Assembly: GCA_003222755.1 (NCBI GenBank)
Contig: QHXA01000113.1
Location: 1-8,301 of the forward strand
Origin: Acidobacteriota bacterium
Lineage (GTDB): Bacteria > Acidobacteriota > Terriglobia > 20CM-2-55-15
Direction: 5' to 3'
DNA length: 8,301 bases
The position numbers were made by a program, and so were the translations under genes. The notes under the pieces were generated by a model. That model saw only the letters and a list, made by a program, of their open reading frames with translations, was not told where the DNA came from and did not search any database. Positions 1 through 6,574 of the stretch are shown here, in pieces (position 1 is the stretch's first letter; every line of letters begins with the position of its first letter).

Positions 1-73
1 TCGCACTATTTCAGGTTCCAAATTTTTCAGTGACTTCGGGCTTCTGTCCGGCAGGCCCTCTATGCCAGAACGC

Positions 74-79
74 GAGGAA
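74..79 (+). promoter_or_regulatory. Ribosome binding site that sets the receptor start
   Basis: GAGGAA lies four bases before the ATG at 84. It supports 84 as the true start rather than the upstream in-frame GTG at 30. A start at 30 would put 18 polar and cysteine-containing residues in front of an otherwise normal signal peptide. Confidence 0.65.
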
Positions 80-83
80 CGTC

Positions 84-3000
84 ATGACCAAATTCTTGGT
101 GGCAGTCGCGGTGTTCGTGTGTGTTATTCGACCCACTCACACACTTGCACAAACAAGCAACGCGACATTGGGTGGAATTATTTCCGACGCCACGGGCGCT
201 TTAATCCCCGGCGTCACCATCACGGCGACGAATGCCCAAACGGGAATCGTTACTACCATAGTGAGCAATGAGTCCGGGGCCTACCAGTTTGCGAGCCTGC
301 AGACTGGCACGTACAAGGTCAGTGCAGAGCTGCCGGGGTTTCGGACACAGACTTACGGTGACGTGGCGCTGGGCGTTTCACAGCAGGTCCGTCTGAACTT
401 CACGCTGCAGGTGGGTTCGGTTGCACAGGAGGTGGCGGTGACTGTGGCGGCCGATACGCTGCTGGCCACAACGTCATCATCCGTGGGAACGGTTCTTCCT
501 GAATCCAAAGTGCGCGATCTCCCCTTGGGCGGCCGGAATGTGATGGATTTGGTGTTGAAGTCGGCCGGCACGGGGCCGATAGTCGCGACAGCGCGGGCTG
601 GAGAAACCGATCAGGGCTACTTTGCGGGTGGACGGCTTAGCGCCGTGAATACCACGCGAGACGGCTTTGTCGTTTCCGATGGCCGGTACAACCATGGCGC
701 ATTTTCGGCCACGTATACGAGCCCGGACCTGGTCGAGGAAGTGCGCGTTGTTACATCGCCTGTCGATGCTGAGATGGGCCGAGGTTCCGGGCAAGTACAG
801 ATGGTGACACGCTCGGGAACCAACCAGTTCCGAGGCAGTGTGTTTTGGACAAACCGCAATTCCGCGCTCGATGCCAGCAACTGGTTCAACAACTTTAATG
901 GTGTCCGCAAGGATTATCAGAACCGCAACCAGTTTGGAGGACGTTTCGGCGGGCCGATCATCAAAAACAAAACGTTTTTCTTCGTCCTGTTGGACGAGCA
1001 ACGAAACCTCGTTCGTCAGACTTTCGTTGGCAGTGTTCTAACACCCTTGGCACGGCAGGGCATCTTCCGCTTTTTTCCGGGAGCCGACAACCAGAACGCC
1101 ACTTCTAACAACCCGACGGTCGATCGCAATGGCAATCCCGTGAGACCTCCAAGCGCGACGGGTGATCTCCAATCCTTCAATGTCTTCCAGTTTCCGGACG
1201 GCCGTCCGCGCGATGCATTCCGCACGGGTTTCGATCCGAGCGGTTTCGTTCAGAATACATGGCTCTCGAGAATGCCGATGCCGAATGATTACACCACCGG
1301 AGATGGCCTGAATACGGCGGGTATTCGTTTTTCGCGCCGGATCTATGGACTCGATCAGCCGGACGGAAATGGAGTTGATACCAATTGCGATCAGTTCAAC
1401 ATGCGGCTCGATCATAACTTCGATGCCAACAACAAGCTCAGTATCGTGTACACATACGAACGCGATATCGACAACGCGTTCCAGGCCGGCATCATGCAAT
1501 GGCCGGATGGATTCAACGGCCGCAACAATCGCTGGCCAAAGATATACACCGGATCGCTGGTATCCTCGCTGTCGTCAAATCTCGTGAACGAACTCCGCGT
1601 GGCGAAGAAGGTGGGTAGGCAATTCAGTTGGGCGCCGATGTACGTCGGCAGAAATGGTGAGAGCGAAGAGACCGGTCCTGAGGGAGCCGCAGCGTTCAAG
1701 CTTGTTCCAAAGAATAATGGGATTCCATATACGCCGTTAATGACCTTGTCTGTCGAGAACTTCATGAACTGGAGTTCAAACGCTGGGGCGTCCCGATGGA
1801 CGATTAGTCCATCGTATCAACTCGGCGACACGATCAGTTGGACCAGGGGTAAACACGCGTTCAAAGCCGGCGCCGAATGGCGGTACAACAGGACGTCCTC
1901 AGGAGGCGACAGTAATATAACTCCTCAAGCCTTTTTGGGCGTCGGCGGTCCAGCGGTACAAAATCTCGACAACGTCGCGATTGCCGGCCTGAGCGGCAAC
2001 AACCAGACAACAGCGCGAAACATTCTCACCGATCTCTCCGGCTCGCTCGGGAGCATCATCGAGGGTTTCGATCTGAGAAGCTCAAAAGATCCTGTGTTCC
2101 TCGGCTACAAGGACGGAGTTAAATACAAATTGCGTGATTGGCGCGCGCAGGAATCCTCCTGGTTCTTCAAAGACGATTGGAAAGCGCGTCCGGATCTTAC
2201 GCTGAACCTTGGTGTCCATTGGGAGTGGTATGGCCCGCCGTACGAAGCTCATGGTCTTGCAGGGCGGCCCGTTGGGGGAGATGTCGGCCTATGCGGAATT
2301 TCGTGCGGGCCTTTGACCAGTGCAGAGTTCGTAGGCAAAAATTCACCACACCCGAACACGCCGCTTTATAACAATGATTGGAATAACTTCGCCCCCTCCG
2401 TCGGCATCGCTTGGTCGCTTCCGTGGTTTGGAAAAGACAAGACCGTACTGCGGGCGGGATATGGCGTGAGCTATGCTGGCGGGCCTCTCAAGGGCGCGTC
2501 GCAAGATCTCAATTTTGTCGCCGGCGGATTCCCAGGCACGTTTGAAGGTTTCAGTAATACCGGCATCACATTGACGACGGCCAATTACCTCTCGTTGGCG
2601 AACGTTGTCTTGCCGATACCTCATCAGTTCGCGCCGCTGCAGTCGAGCCGCTTGGACGCGAGCCGATCAGAAACTGCCCAAGCGTACTCGATTCACCGGG
2701 TGAACCCATACGTTCAAAATTTCAATGTTTCGATTCAGCGAGAGCTCGTCAGAAATTTAACCGTGAATGTCTCATACGTGGGGACCAAGGGAACGAGACT
2801 CTTCGGCGGAATTCCACTCAACGCGGTGGATATTTTCAAGAACAACTTCCTCGACGCGTTCAATGTGACGCGGACTGGCGGTGATGCCGCGTTGTTCAGT
2901 CAAATGTTGATGGGGTTGAATGTCCCCGGCGCCGGCGTCGTCAATGGCACTACAGTTACTGGATCGGCGGCACTGCGCGCGTACACTGCCACACGAGCGT

Positions 3001-4022
3001 TCATCGCGAACGGCAATGTCGGCGCCTTGGCGGATTTTCTGAACCGCAGCACGAATATCACCGGCAAAGGCGGCGGTTTCGTCCGAAATGGTGGACTGTC
3101 CGAGAATTTCTTTGTACTCAATCCACAGTTCCAGATCGTGACGCTGCAATCGAATCCGGACAACTCCACATATCACTCTCTGGAACTGCAGCTGACGAAA
3201 CGCCTCTCGCACGGCTTCACGAACCAGACAACCTACACCTGGAGCCGGGCCTTGGGTGTAAATGATGGTGACGGCCTTTACAATCCCCGCGATCCCAGTA
3301 ACAGAGCTTTGGATAAAGCGCTGTTGGGTTACCATCGCACTCACAATTTCATCAGCAACGGAACGTTCGAACTGCCATTCGGCCCGAATCGGAAATTTCT
3401 CGGCAACTCGCCCGGACTCGTGCAGCATCTGACCGAGCGTTGGCAATTTGGCGCGATCTTCAGCTGGACGTCCGGTGCGCCTTTGACCGTTGTTGCTCCT
3501 GTTTCGACGATTTGGCAAATGACTACCAATAGCACCCCGGTCATTCTTGGCGATTTTCCCAGAGTGGGAAAGGTCACGAAGCTCTCGAATGGCGTGACCT
3601 ACTTCCCCGGCCTCCAGCAGATCACGGATCCATCCGGGGCCAATGTATCCTCGCAAAACGGACTCAGCGGAACGTTCAGCAACAAAGCGATTGCCGATTC
3701 GCAGGGCCGGCCCATTCTTGTGAATCCTGCGCCGGGGCAAATCGGCAATCTTGGCCGGAGCACGCTCGAAGGACCGCCGCTGTTGGGGTTCGACGCCAAC
3801 TTGATCAAGCGTGTGAGGATTGCCGAAACCAAAGAGTTTGAATTCCGGGTGGATACGATCAATGTGTTGAACCATCCCAATTTTGATGTGCCGAATGTGA
3901 ACATCAACAGCACCGGCTCGGGTACCGCCACCGGCCCCGGCGGTACCAGCGTCCCGTTCGGGCGAATCACATCTGCGGCGGGAGAACGAAGATTCGTGAT
4001 CAGTGCCCGCGTGAATTTCTGA
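84..4022 (+). CDS. Oar-like TonB-dependent outer-membrane receptor with N-terminal carboxypeptidase-regulatory-like domain
   Basis: This 1,312-residue protein looks like a large outer-membrane receptor of the Oar/TonB-dependent type. Seen in the sequence: a signal peptide at residues 1-22 with a hydrophobic core and likely cleavage at TLA|Q. A carboxypeptidase-regulatory-like beta-sandwich follows at about 27-112 (GxIxDATGALIPGVTITATN, then SGAYQFASLQTGTYKV). A plug-like segment spans about 120-255, including LPLGGRNVMDL and EVRVVTSPVDAEMGRGSGQVQMVTRSGTN. The rest is a long region rich in aromatic and Asn residues, typical of a 22-strand barrel, ending in VISARVNF with the terminal Phe expected for Bam-assisted insertion. 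Family knowledge: such receptors import large or scarce substrates, often glycans or peptides, using TonB energy; Acidobacteriota carry many copies. I see no convincing TonB box. The substrate cannot be inferred. The length is normal for the family and the frame is intact. The promoter probably lies upstream of the window. The start is set by the GAGGAA at 74. Confidence 0.93.
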   Translation: MTKFLVAVAVFVCVIRPTHTLAQTSNATLGGIISDATGALIPGVTITATNAQTGIVTTIVSNESGAYQFASLQTGTYKVSAELPGFRTQTYGDVALGVSQQVRLNFTLQVGSVAQEVAVTVAADTLLATTSSSVGTVLPESKVRDLPLGGRNVMDLVLKSAGTGPIVATARAGETDQGYFAGGRLSAVNTTRDGFVVSDGRYNHGAFSATYTSPDLVEEVRVVTSPVDAEMGRGSGQVQMVTRSGTNQFRGSVFWTNRNSALDASNWFNNFNGVRKDYQNRNQFGGRFGGPIIKNKTFFFVLLDEQRNLVRQTFVGSVLTPLARQGIFRFFPGADNQNATSNNPTVDRNGNPVRPPSATGDLQSFNVFQFPDGRPRDAFRTGFDPSGFVQNTWLSRMPMPNDYTTGDGLNTAGIRFSRRIYGLDQPDGNGVDTNCDQFNMRLDHNFDANNKLSIVYTYERDIDNAFQAGIMQWPDGFNGRNNRWPKIYTGSLVSSLSSNLVNELRVAKKVGRQFSWAPMYVGRNGESEETGPEGAAAFKLVPKNNGIPYTPLMTLSVENFMNWSSNAGASRWTISPSYQLGDTISWTRGKHAFKAGAEWRYNRTSSGGDSNITPQAFLGVGGPAVQNLDNVAIAGLSGNNQTTARNILTDLSGSLGSIIEGFDLRSSKDPVFLGYKDGVKYKLRDWRAQESSWFFKDDWKARPDLTLNLGVHWEWYGPPYEAHGLAGRPVGGDVGLCGISCGPLTSAEFVGKNSPHPNTPLYNNDWNNFAPSVGIAWSLPWFGKDKTVLRAGYGVSYAGGPLKGASQDLNFVAGGFPGTFEGFSNTGITLTTANYLSLANVVLPIPHQFAPLQSSRLDASRSETAQAYSIHRVNPYVQNFNVSIQRELVRNLTVNVSYVGTKGTRLFGGIPLNAVDIFKNNFLDAFNVTRTGGDAALFSQMLMGLNVPGAGVVNGTTVTGSAALRAYTATRAFIANGNVGALADFLNRSTNITGKGGGFVRNGGLSENFFVLNPQFQIVTLQSNPDNSTYHSLELQLTKRLSHGFTNQTTYTWSRALGVNDGDGLYNPRDPSNRALDKALLGYHRTHNFISNGTFELPFGPNRKFLGNSPGLVQHLTERWQFGAIFSWTSGAPLTVVAPVSTIWQMTTNSTPVILGDFPRVGKVTKLSNGVTYFPGLQQITDPSGANVSSQNGLSGTFSNKAIADSQGRPILVNPAPGQIGNLGRSTLEGPPLLGFDANLIKRVRIAETKEFEFRVDTINVLNHPNFDVPNVNINSTGSGTATGPGGTSVPFGRITSAAGERRFVISARVNF
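3921..3947 (+). repeat. Perfect 9-bp inverted repeat inside the receptor gene
   Basis: GGTACCGCC (3921-3929) and GGCGGTACC (3939-3947) are perfect reverse complements around a nine-base loop. They encode the Gly/Thr-rich residues 1280-1288 (GTATGPGGT), 75 bases before the stop codon. The heptamer CACCGGC also occurs twice here (3911-3917 and 3929-3935), so the segment may have grown by local duplication. The RNA could form a GC-rich hairpin near the end of the message. Any function is inference. Confidence 0.6.
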
Positions 4023-4056
4023 AACGGCTTGGACTTCGGCGCAGACGCGCGGACCA

Positions 4057-4069
4057 CGAAAGCGAGGAA
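4057..4069 (+). promoter_or_regulatory. Ribosome-binding motif shared with the LLM gene
   Basis: CGAAAGCGAGGAA here is identical to 5509-5521 in front of the LLM oxidoreductase. At 5509 it directly precedes the GTG start. Here it serves the ATG at 4075 (a four-codon frame) rather than the ATG at 4102, which has no Shine-Dalgarno-like sequence of its own just upstream. Confidence 0.5.
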
Positions 4070-4071
4070 AA

Positions 4072-4089
4072 ACGATGTCCTCATCGTAA
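4072..4089 (+). promoter_or_regulatory. Four-codon mini-ORF with start-codon hairpin (possible translational leader)
   Basis: ATG TCC TCA TCG TAA occupies 4075-4089, with the strong site GCGAGGAA (4062-4069) five bases before its ATG. ACGATG (4072-4077) and CATCGT (4082-4087) form a perfect six-base stem with a TCCT loop that covers the mini-ORF start. The mini-ORF is in the same frame as the gene starting at 4102 and stops 12 bases before it. Two readings fit: ribosomes loading here re-initiate at 4102 (translational coupling), or the original start was at 4075 and the TAA arose later. The ATG at 4102 begins a clean signal peptide, so the encoded protein looks intact either way. Confidence 0.35.
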
Positions 4090-4101
4090 GCTTTCCTGCC
4101 G

Positions 4102-4554
4102 ATGACAAAACTTCTTCTAGTGATCACTGTAATCGCCGCAAGTGTGGCAACAGGTTTTGCTCAAACAAAAAGCAAGATCCGGAAGACGAAAGGCGTCGCT
4201 GTTGCATTCTTTGACGAGGAGCGGCTGCAGGGCCCTGCGGGTCAGGCGACACTCGAGACGTTTGACTATTTTTTGAACCTGAACAGGGAAATCGTCGAAC
4301 GGGATTTTCCGGATATTGAATTAAGAATCCTGAGAAGGGGTGAATTGCTCCATCTCCCTGATGGAACCGGACTGAATGTTCAGACGATGCAACCCGCGCT
4401 CGGATACGTGTTATCCGCACCAGGCAAGAAGCGCCGTGTGCTCACCGGAGTCCGATCGGATGCGGCCTTTGCTTGTGCTGCGGCCGCGTTTTTTAAACGA
4501 TCTTCGCCGGCTTGTCCTGTTTCAGAGTCTTCGATGTCACGGAAATCAAGATAG
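4102..4554 (+). CDS. Small exported protein of unknown function
   Basis: The product has 150 residues. A clear signal peptide covers residues 1-20 (MTKLLLVITVIAASVATGFA) with likely cleavage before Gln21. The mature part of about 130 residues opens with a basic stretch (KSKIRKTK), then alternating predicted strand and helix. It carries two cysteines, Cys125 and Cys138, flanking CAAAAFFKRSSPAC, which could form a disulfide in the periplasm. There is no lipobox and no membrane segment in the mature protein. I do not assign it to a named domain; its overall character resembles short secreted hypothetical proteins seen in Acidobacteriota. It starts 79 bases after the receptor stop on the same strand and may be co-transcribed with it, which would fit an envelope-associated role, but this is inference. 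The start at 4102 is chosen for the signal peptide despite lacking a direct ribosome binding site. The last 11 residues (VSESSMSRKSR) are low-complexity and may be a lineage-specific extension. Confidence 0.75.
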   Translation: MTKLLLVITVIAASVATGFAQTKSKIRKTKGVAVAFFDEERLQGPAGQATLETFDYFLNLNREIVERDFPDIELRILRRGELLHLPDGTGLNVQTMQPALGYVLSAPGKKRRVLTGVRSDAAFACAAAAFFKRSSPACPVSESSMSRKSR

Positions 4555-4571
4555 TCCGGCAGCCACCCGTC

Positions 4572-4592
4572 CTTTTCCCGGGCTTTTCCCGG
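4572..4592 (+). repeat. Tandem CTTTTCCCGG repeat forming a short GC hairpin
   Basis: CTTTTCCCGG occurs at 4572-4581 and again at 4583-4592, a period of 11 bases. CCGGG (4578-4582) can pair with CCCGG (4588-4592) around a CTTTT loop, giving five GC pairs 24 bases after the stop of the exported protein. It could act as a weak transcription stop, but no T-run follows, so I do not call it an intrinsic terminator. The rest of 4555-4735 shows no gene. It has an AT-rich patch near 4665-4678 but no convincing promoter. Confidence 0.3.
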
Positions 4593-4723
4593 AGGGGACT
4601 TTCGCTCGCAACGAGCTCATCCTGAATTTCCTCGACCTCAGCAGTTCTGCGCTTGAAGTTCTCCGTTAAATTTTGATAGCCTCCTCCACTTTGCGGGTCA
4701 CATCAATTCAGGAATAAGAATCC

Positions 4724-4730
4724 AGGGAGA
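4724..4730 (+). promoter_or_regulatory. Ribosome binding site of the CoA-transferase subunit
   Basis: AGGGAGA ends five bases before the ATG at 4736, a normal strong arrangement that fixes this start. Confidence 0.65.
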
Positions 4731-4735
4731 CAACG

Positions 4736-5497
4736 ATGCCAGAAGTTCTCGCGAGTGAAATGATGGCAGCTGCCGGAGCTAGAGAACTGCACGACGGCGA
4801 AGTTGTCGTCGTCGGCCTTGGACTACCTCAAGTGGCCTGCGTTCTTGCCAAGCGGACGCATGCGCCCAGGCTGAGCGCGCTTTTGGAGATCGGCGTCATG
4901 AATATGAGCCCGATCGATACTGCAGTGGGATTAGCCGATCCTCGGATTTGGTACAAAGCAACATGCTGGAGCGGCTTTCTGGATGTGATGGGGATGAACG
5001 TGCATCGTGGCGTTGTCGATGTCGGATTTTTGGGAGCGCTCGAGATCGATCGTTTCGGCAACATCAATACGACGCTGTTGAAGGAAGACTCTGGAAAAGT
5101 GCGCTATTTCAACGGCAGCGCGGGTGGAAATGACATCGCCTCGCTCGCCAAGCGCGTCATCATGATTATGCGGCACGAAAAACGGAAGCTGCCGGAAGCG
5201 GTGGCTCACCTCACGAGTCCTGGATTCGTCGGAGGCCGCAGCCGAGAAGAACTGGGCCTGCGGGGAGGAGGTCCTCACCGCGTCATCACGGATATGGCCG
5301 TGCTCGGGTTCGATCCTCAGAGTCATTCGGCGACGCTGCTCTCGTTGCATCCAGTGGTTCGGTTGGAAGACGTCGTAGAGAACACGGGATTCCCGTTGCA
5401 CATCCCCGAGCATGTTCCCGTCACTCCTCCTCCTACCACAGAGGAGTTGCGCCTGTTGCGAGAAGAGATCGACCCTGAAGGCGTTTACCTGAGGTAG
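4736..5497 (+). CDS. Class I CoA-transferase beta-type subunit (glutaconate CoA-transferase B / IpdB-like)
   Basis: The 253-residue product matches the length and layout of beta subunits of class I (family I) CoA-transferases, which move CoA between acyl-CoA and free acids in the cytoplasm. Seen in the sequence: an N-terminal VVVVGLGLPQVACVLAK segment, then LLEIGV with Glu51 in the place where family members hold the catalytic glutamate (ExG). It continues with GVVDVGFLGALEIDRFGNINTTLL and FNGSAGGNDIASLAKR, then VAHLTSPGFVGG with VITDMAVLGFDP, all typical of this subunit. Family knowledge: these enzymes normally work as alpha/beta pairs encoded side by side; related IpdAB proteins instead open a steroid-derived ring. 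No alpha subunit is encoded in this window, although the beta gene looks intact. It ends with tandem in-frame stops TAG TAA and lies 26 bases before the LLM gene, so the two probably form an operon. Whether it is a transferase or an IpdB-like hydrolase component cannot be settled from this subunit alone. Confidence 0.85.
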   Translation: MPEVLASEMMAAAGARELHDGEVVVVGLGLPQVACVLAKRTHAPRLSALLEIGVMNMSPIDTAVGLADPRIWYKATCWSGFLDVMGMNVHRGVVDVGFLGALEIDRFGNINTTLLKEDSGKVRYFNGSAGGNDIASLAKRVIMIMRHEKRKLPEAVAHLTSPGFVGGRSREELGLRGGGPHRVITDMAVLGFDPQSHSATLLSLHPVVRLEDVVENTGFPLHIPEHVPVTPPPTTEELRLLREEIDPEGVYLR

Positions 5498-5508
5498 TAA
5501 CTTACCCC

Positions 5509-5521
5509 CGAAAGCGAGGAA
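5509..5521 (+). promoter_or_regulatory. Ribosome binding site of the LLM gene
   Basis: CGAAAGCGAGGAA, identical to 4057-4069, sits two bases before the GTG at 5524. The spacing is short, but no other in-frame start with a better site is visible, so GTG is taken as the start. Confidence 0.5.
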
Positions 5522-5523
5522 TC

Positions 5524-6525
5524 GTGATCTATGGCATCGAGTTGAATTCTGCCGCGCATTATCCGGTCGCAGGAATCGTGGAACTGTCGCCGCTGATTGA
5601 GCAGGCCGGCTTCGGTGCTTTCTGGAAAGGTGAGTCGAACAGCACTGACCCGCTGGTCCTGATTTCGGGAATTGCCGCGCGGACGCGCACTCTCAAATTA
5701 GGCACAGCTATTTATCACATCTACGGACGCAGTGCGGTCACTCTGGGCATCCAATCTGCCACGTTGCAGGATCTCTCGGGAGGAAGACTTCTCTTGGGCC
5801 TCGGAGTCGCCAATAAGACAATCGCCGCCTGGCATGGAGGTACATTCGACCGGCCGCTGCGCCGGGCACGCGAATATATCGACATCGTTCGCAAGACTGC
5901 CGCGGGGGAACGAGTCGAATACCAGGGAGAAATCTATTCAACCGGGCAAAGATTCCAGCTGTCCTGGAAACCTAGTCATCCCTCCTTTCCTATCTACCTG
6001 GCGGGGCTGGGGCCGCAGATGACGCGGCTTGTCGGCCAGATCTCCGATGGAGTGTTCATCAACATGGCGACTCCCGCCACCATTCGCGAGATCGCGGGAC
6101 GCGTGCGGGCGGGCGCTGTGGAGGCGGGCCGCGATCCAAATAAGATTGCGATCATTGCGAAGGTGCGTGTGTCGCTGCATCCAGATCGCGCGATGGCCCG
6201 CTCGCGCCTGCGGCAGGTACTGACGTTTTACAACATTGCCGATCACTATCGCGACATGCTTAAAGCCTCCGGATTCGAAGCGGAGGTTAACGCTGTCCAG
6301 GAGGCTTTCAAAACGGGCGGATTCAAAGCCGCCAGTACACAGATCACCGATGTTTACATGGACAAGCTGCCCGTCATTCCCGCGACTTCGGTGAAAGAGA
6401 TCAAGGAGAGATTGCAGCCGTTTGTGGAAGCGGGCGTGGATCGATTGATTGTTCCTTATGTCCCCGTGACGGAGCCGGTCATCGAAGATGCCCGCCGATT
6501 TGTCGAAGCGTGGGGCAAATTATAG
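5524..6525 (+). CDS. LLM class flavin- or F420-dependent oxidoreductase (bacterial luciferase-like)
   Basis: This 333-residue protein belongs to the bacterial luciferase-like TIM-barrel superfamily, whose members use FMN or coenzyme F420 for oxygenation or hydride transfer. Seen in the sequence: LIEQAGFGAFWKGE near residues 24-37, corresponding to the early barrel strand. ARTRTLKLGTAIYHIYGRSA follows at about 52-71, and the hallmark LQDLSGGRLLLGLGVA at about 81-96. PIYLAGLGPQMTRLVGQISDGVFINMATP holds the later cofactor-side strands, and GVDRLIVPYVP lies near the C-terminus. Length is normal and the frame intact. It begins with GTG, 26 bases after the CoA-transferase subunit, and probably shares its transcript. 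That suggests action on a CoA-linked or acid intermediate of the same pathway, which is inference. The sequence resembles F420-dependent methylene-tetrahydromethanopterin-reductase-like members more than true luciferases, but the cofactor cannot be proven from sequence read by eye. Confidence 0.88.
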   Translation: MIYGIELNSAAHYPVAGIVELSPLIEQAGFGAFWKGESNSTDPLVLISGIAARTRTLKLGTAIYHIYGRSAVTLGIQSATLQDLSGGRLLLGLGVANKTIAAWHGGTFDRPLRRAREYIDIVRKTAAGERVEYQGEIYSTGQRFQLSWKPSHPSFPIYLAGLGPQMTRLVGQISDGVFINMATPATIREIAGRVRAGAVEAGRDPNKIAIIAKVRVSLHPDRAMARSRLRQVLTFYNIADHYRDMLKASGFEAEVNAVQEAFKTGGFKAASTQITDVYMDKLPVIPATSVKEIKERLQPFVEAGVDRLIVPYVPVTEPVIEDARRFVEAWGKL

Positions 6526-6526
6526 T

Positions 6527-6534
6527 CTGCATTT
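6527..6534 (+). repeat. Left copy of 8-bp inverted repeat flanking the hydrolase gene
   Basis: CTGCATTT begins one base after the LLM stop codon and is the exact reverse complement of AAATGCAG at 7469-7476. The pair brackets the compositionally atypical hydrolase gene. Eight bases is short, and chance is a real possibility. Confidence 0.25.
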
Positions 6535-6542
6535 AATAAACG

Positions 6543-6573
6543 AATCGAAAACCCTTGGAAGGGAGCTTTGATT
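6543..6573 (+). promoter_or_regulatory. Imperfect hairpin enclosing the hydrolase ribosome binding site
   Basis: The Shine-Dalgarno sequence AAGGGAG (6559-6565) lies nine bases before the ATG at 6575. It can be masked: CCCT (6552-6555) pairs with AGGG (6560-6563) around a TGGA loop. AAA (6548-6550) pairs with TTT (6567-6569), and AATC (6543-6546) with GATT (6570-6573). This gives 11 pairs interrupted by one bulge and one internal loop, ending just before the start codon. It might limit translation in a temperature- or ribosome-dependent way. The pairing is seen; the role is inferred. Confidence 0.35.
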
Positions 6574-6574
6574 A

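Noticed and set aside
30..83. GTG at 30 as the start of the receptor gene
   Set aside because: It adds 18 non-hydrophobic residues in front of a standard signal peptide, while ATG at 84 has GAGGAA four bases upstream.
2772..4127. Long open frame of 451 codons on the minus strand, antisense to the receptor
   Set aside because: It is fully antisense to a well-supported gene, its product shows no recognisable domain, and such frames arise from codon bias in GC-rich genes.
4376..4669. Overlapping + strand open frame after the exported protein gene
   Set aside because: It overlaps the exported protein gene in another frame, has no ribosome site, and its composition looks random; it is also not a frameshifted continuation with family-like residues.
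4931..5413. Minus-strand open frame of 160 codons opposite the CoA-transferase subunit
   Set aside because: It is antisense to a clear family member, and the His/Arg/Gln-rich product shows no domain character.
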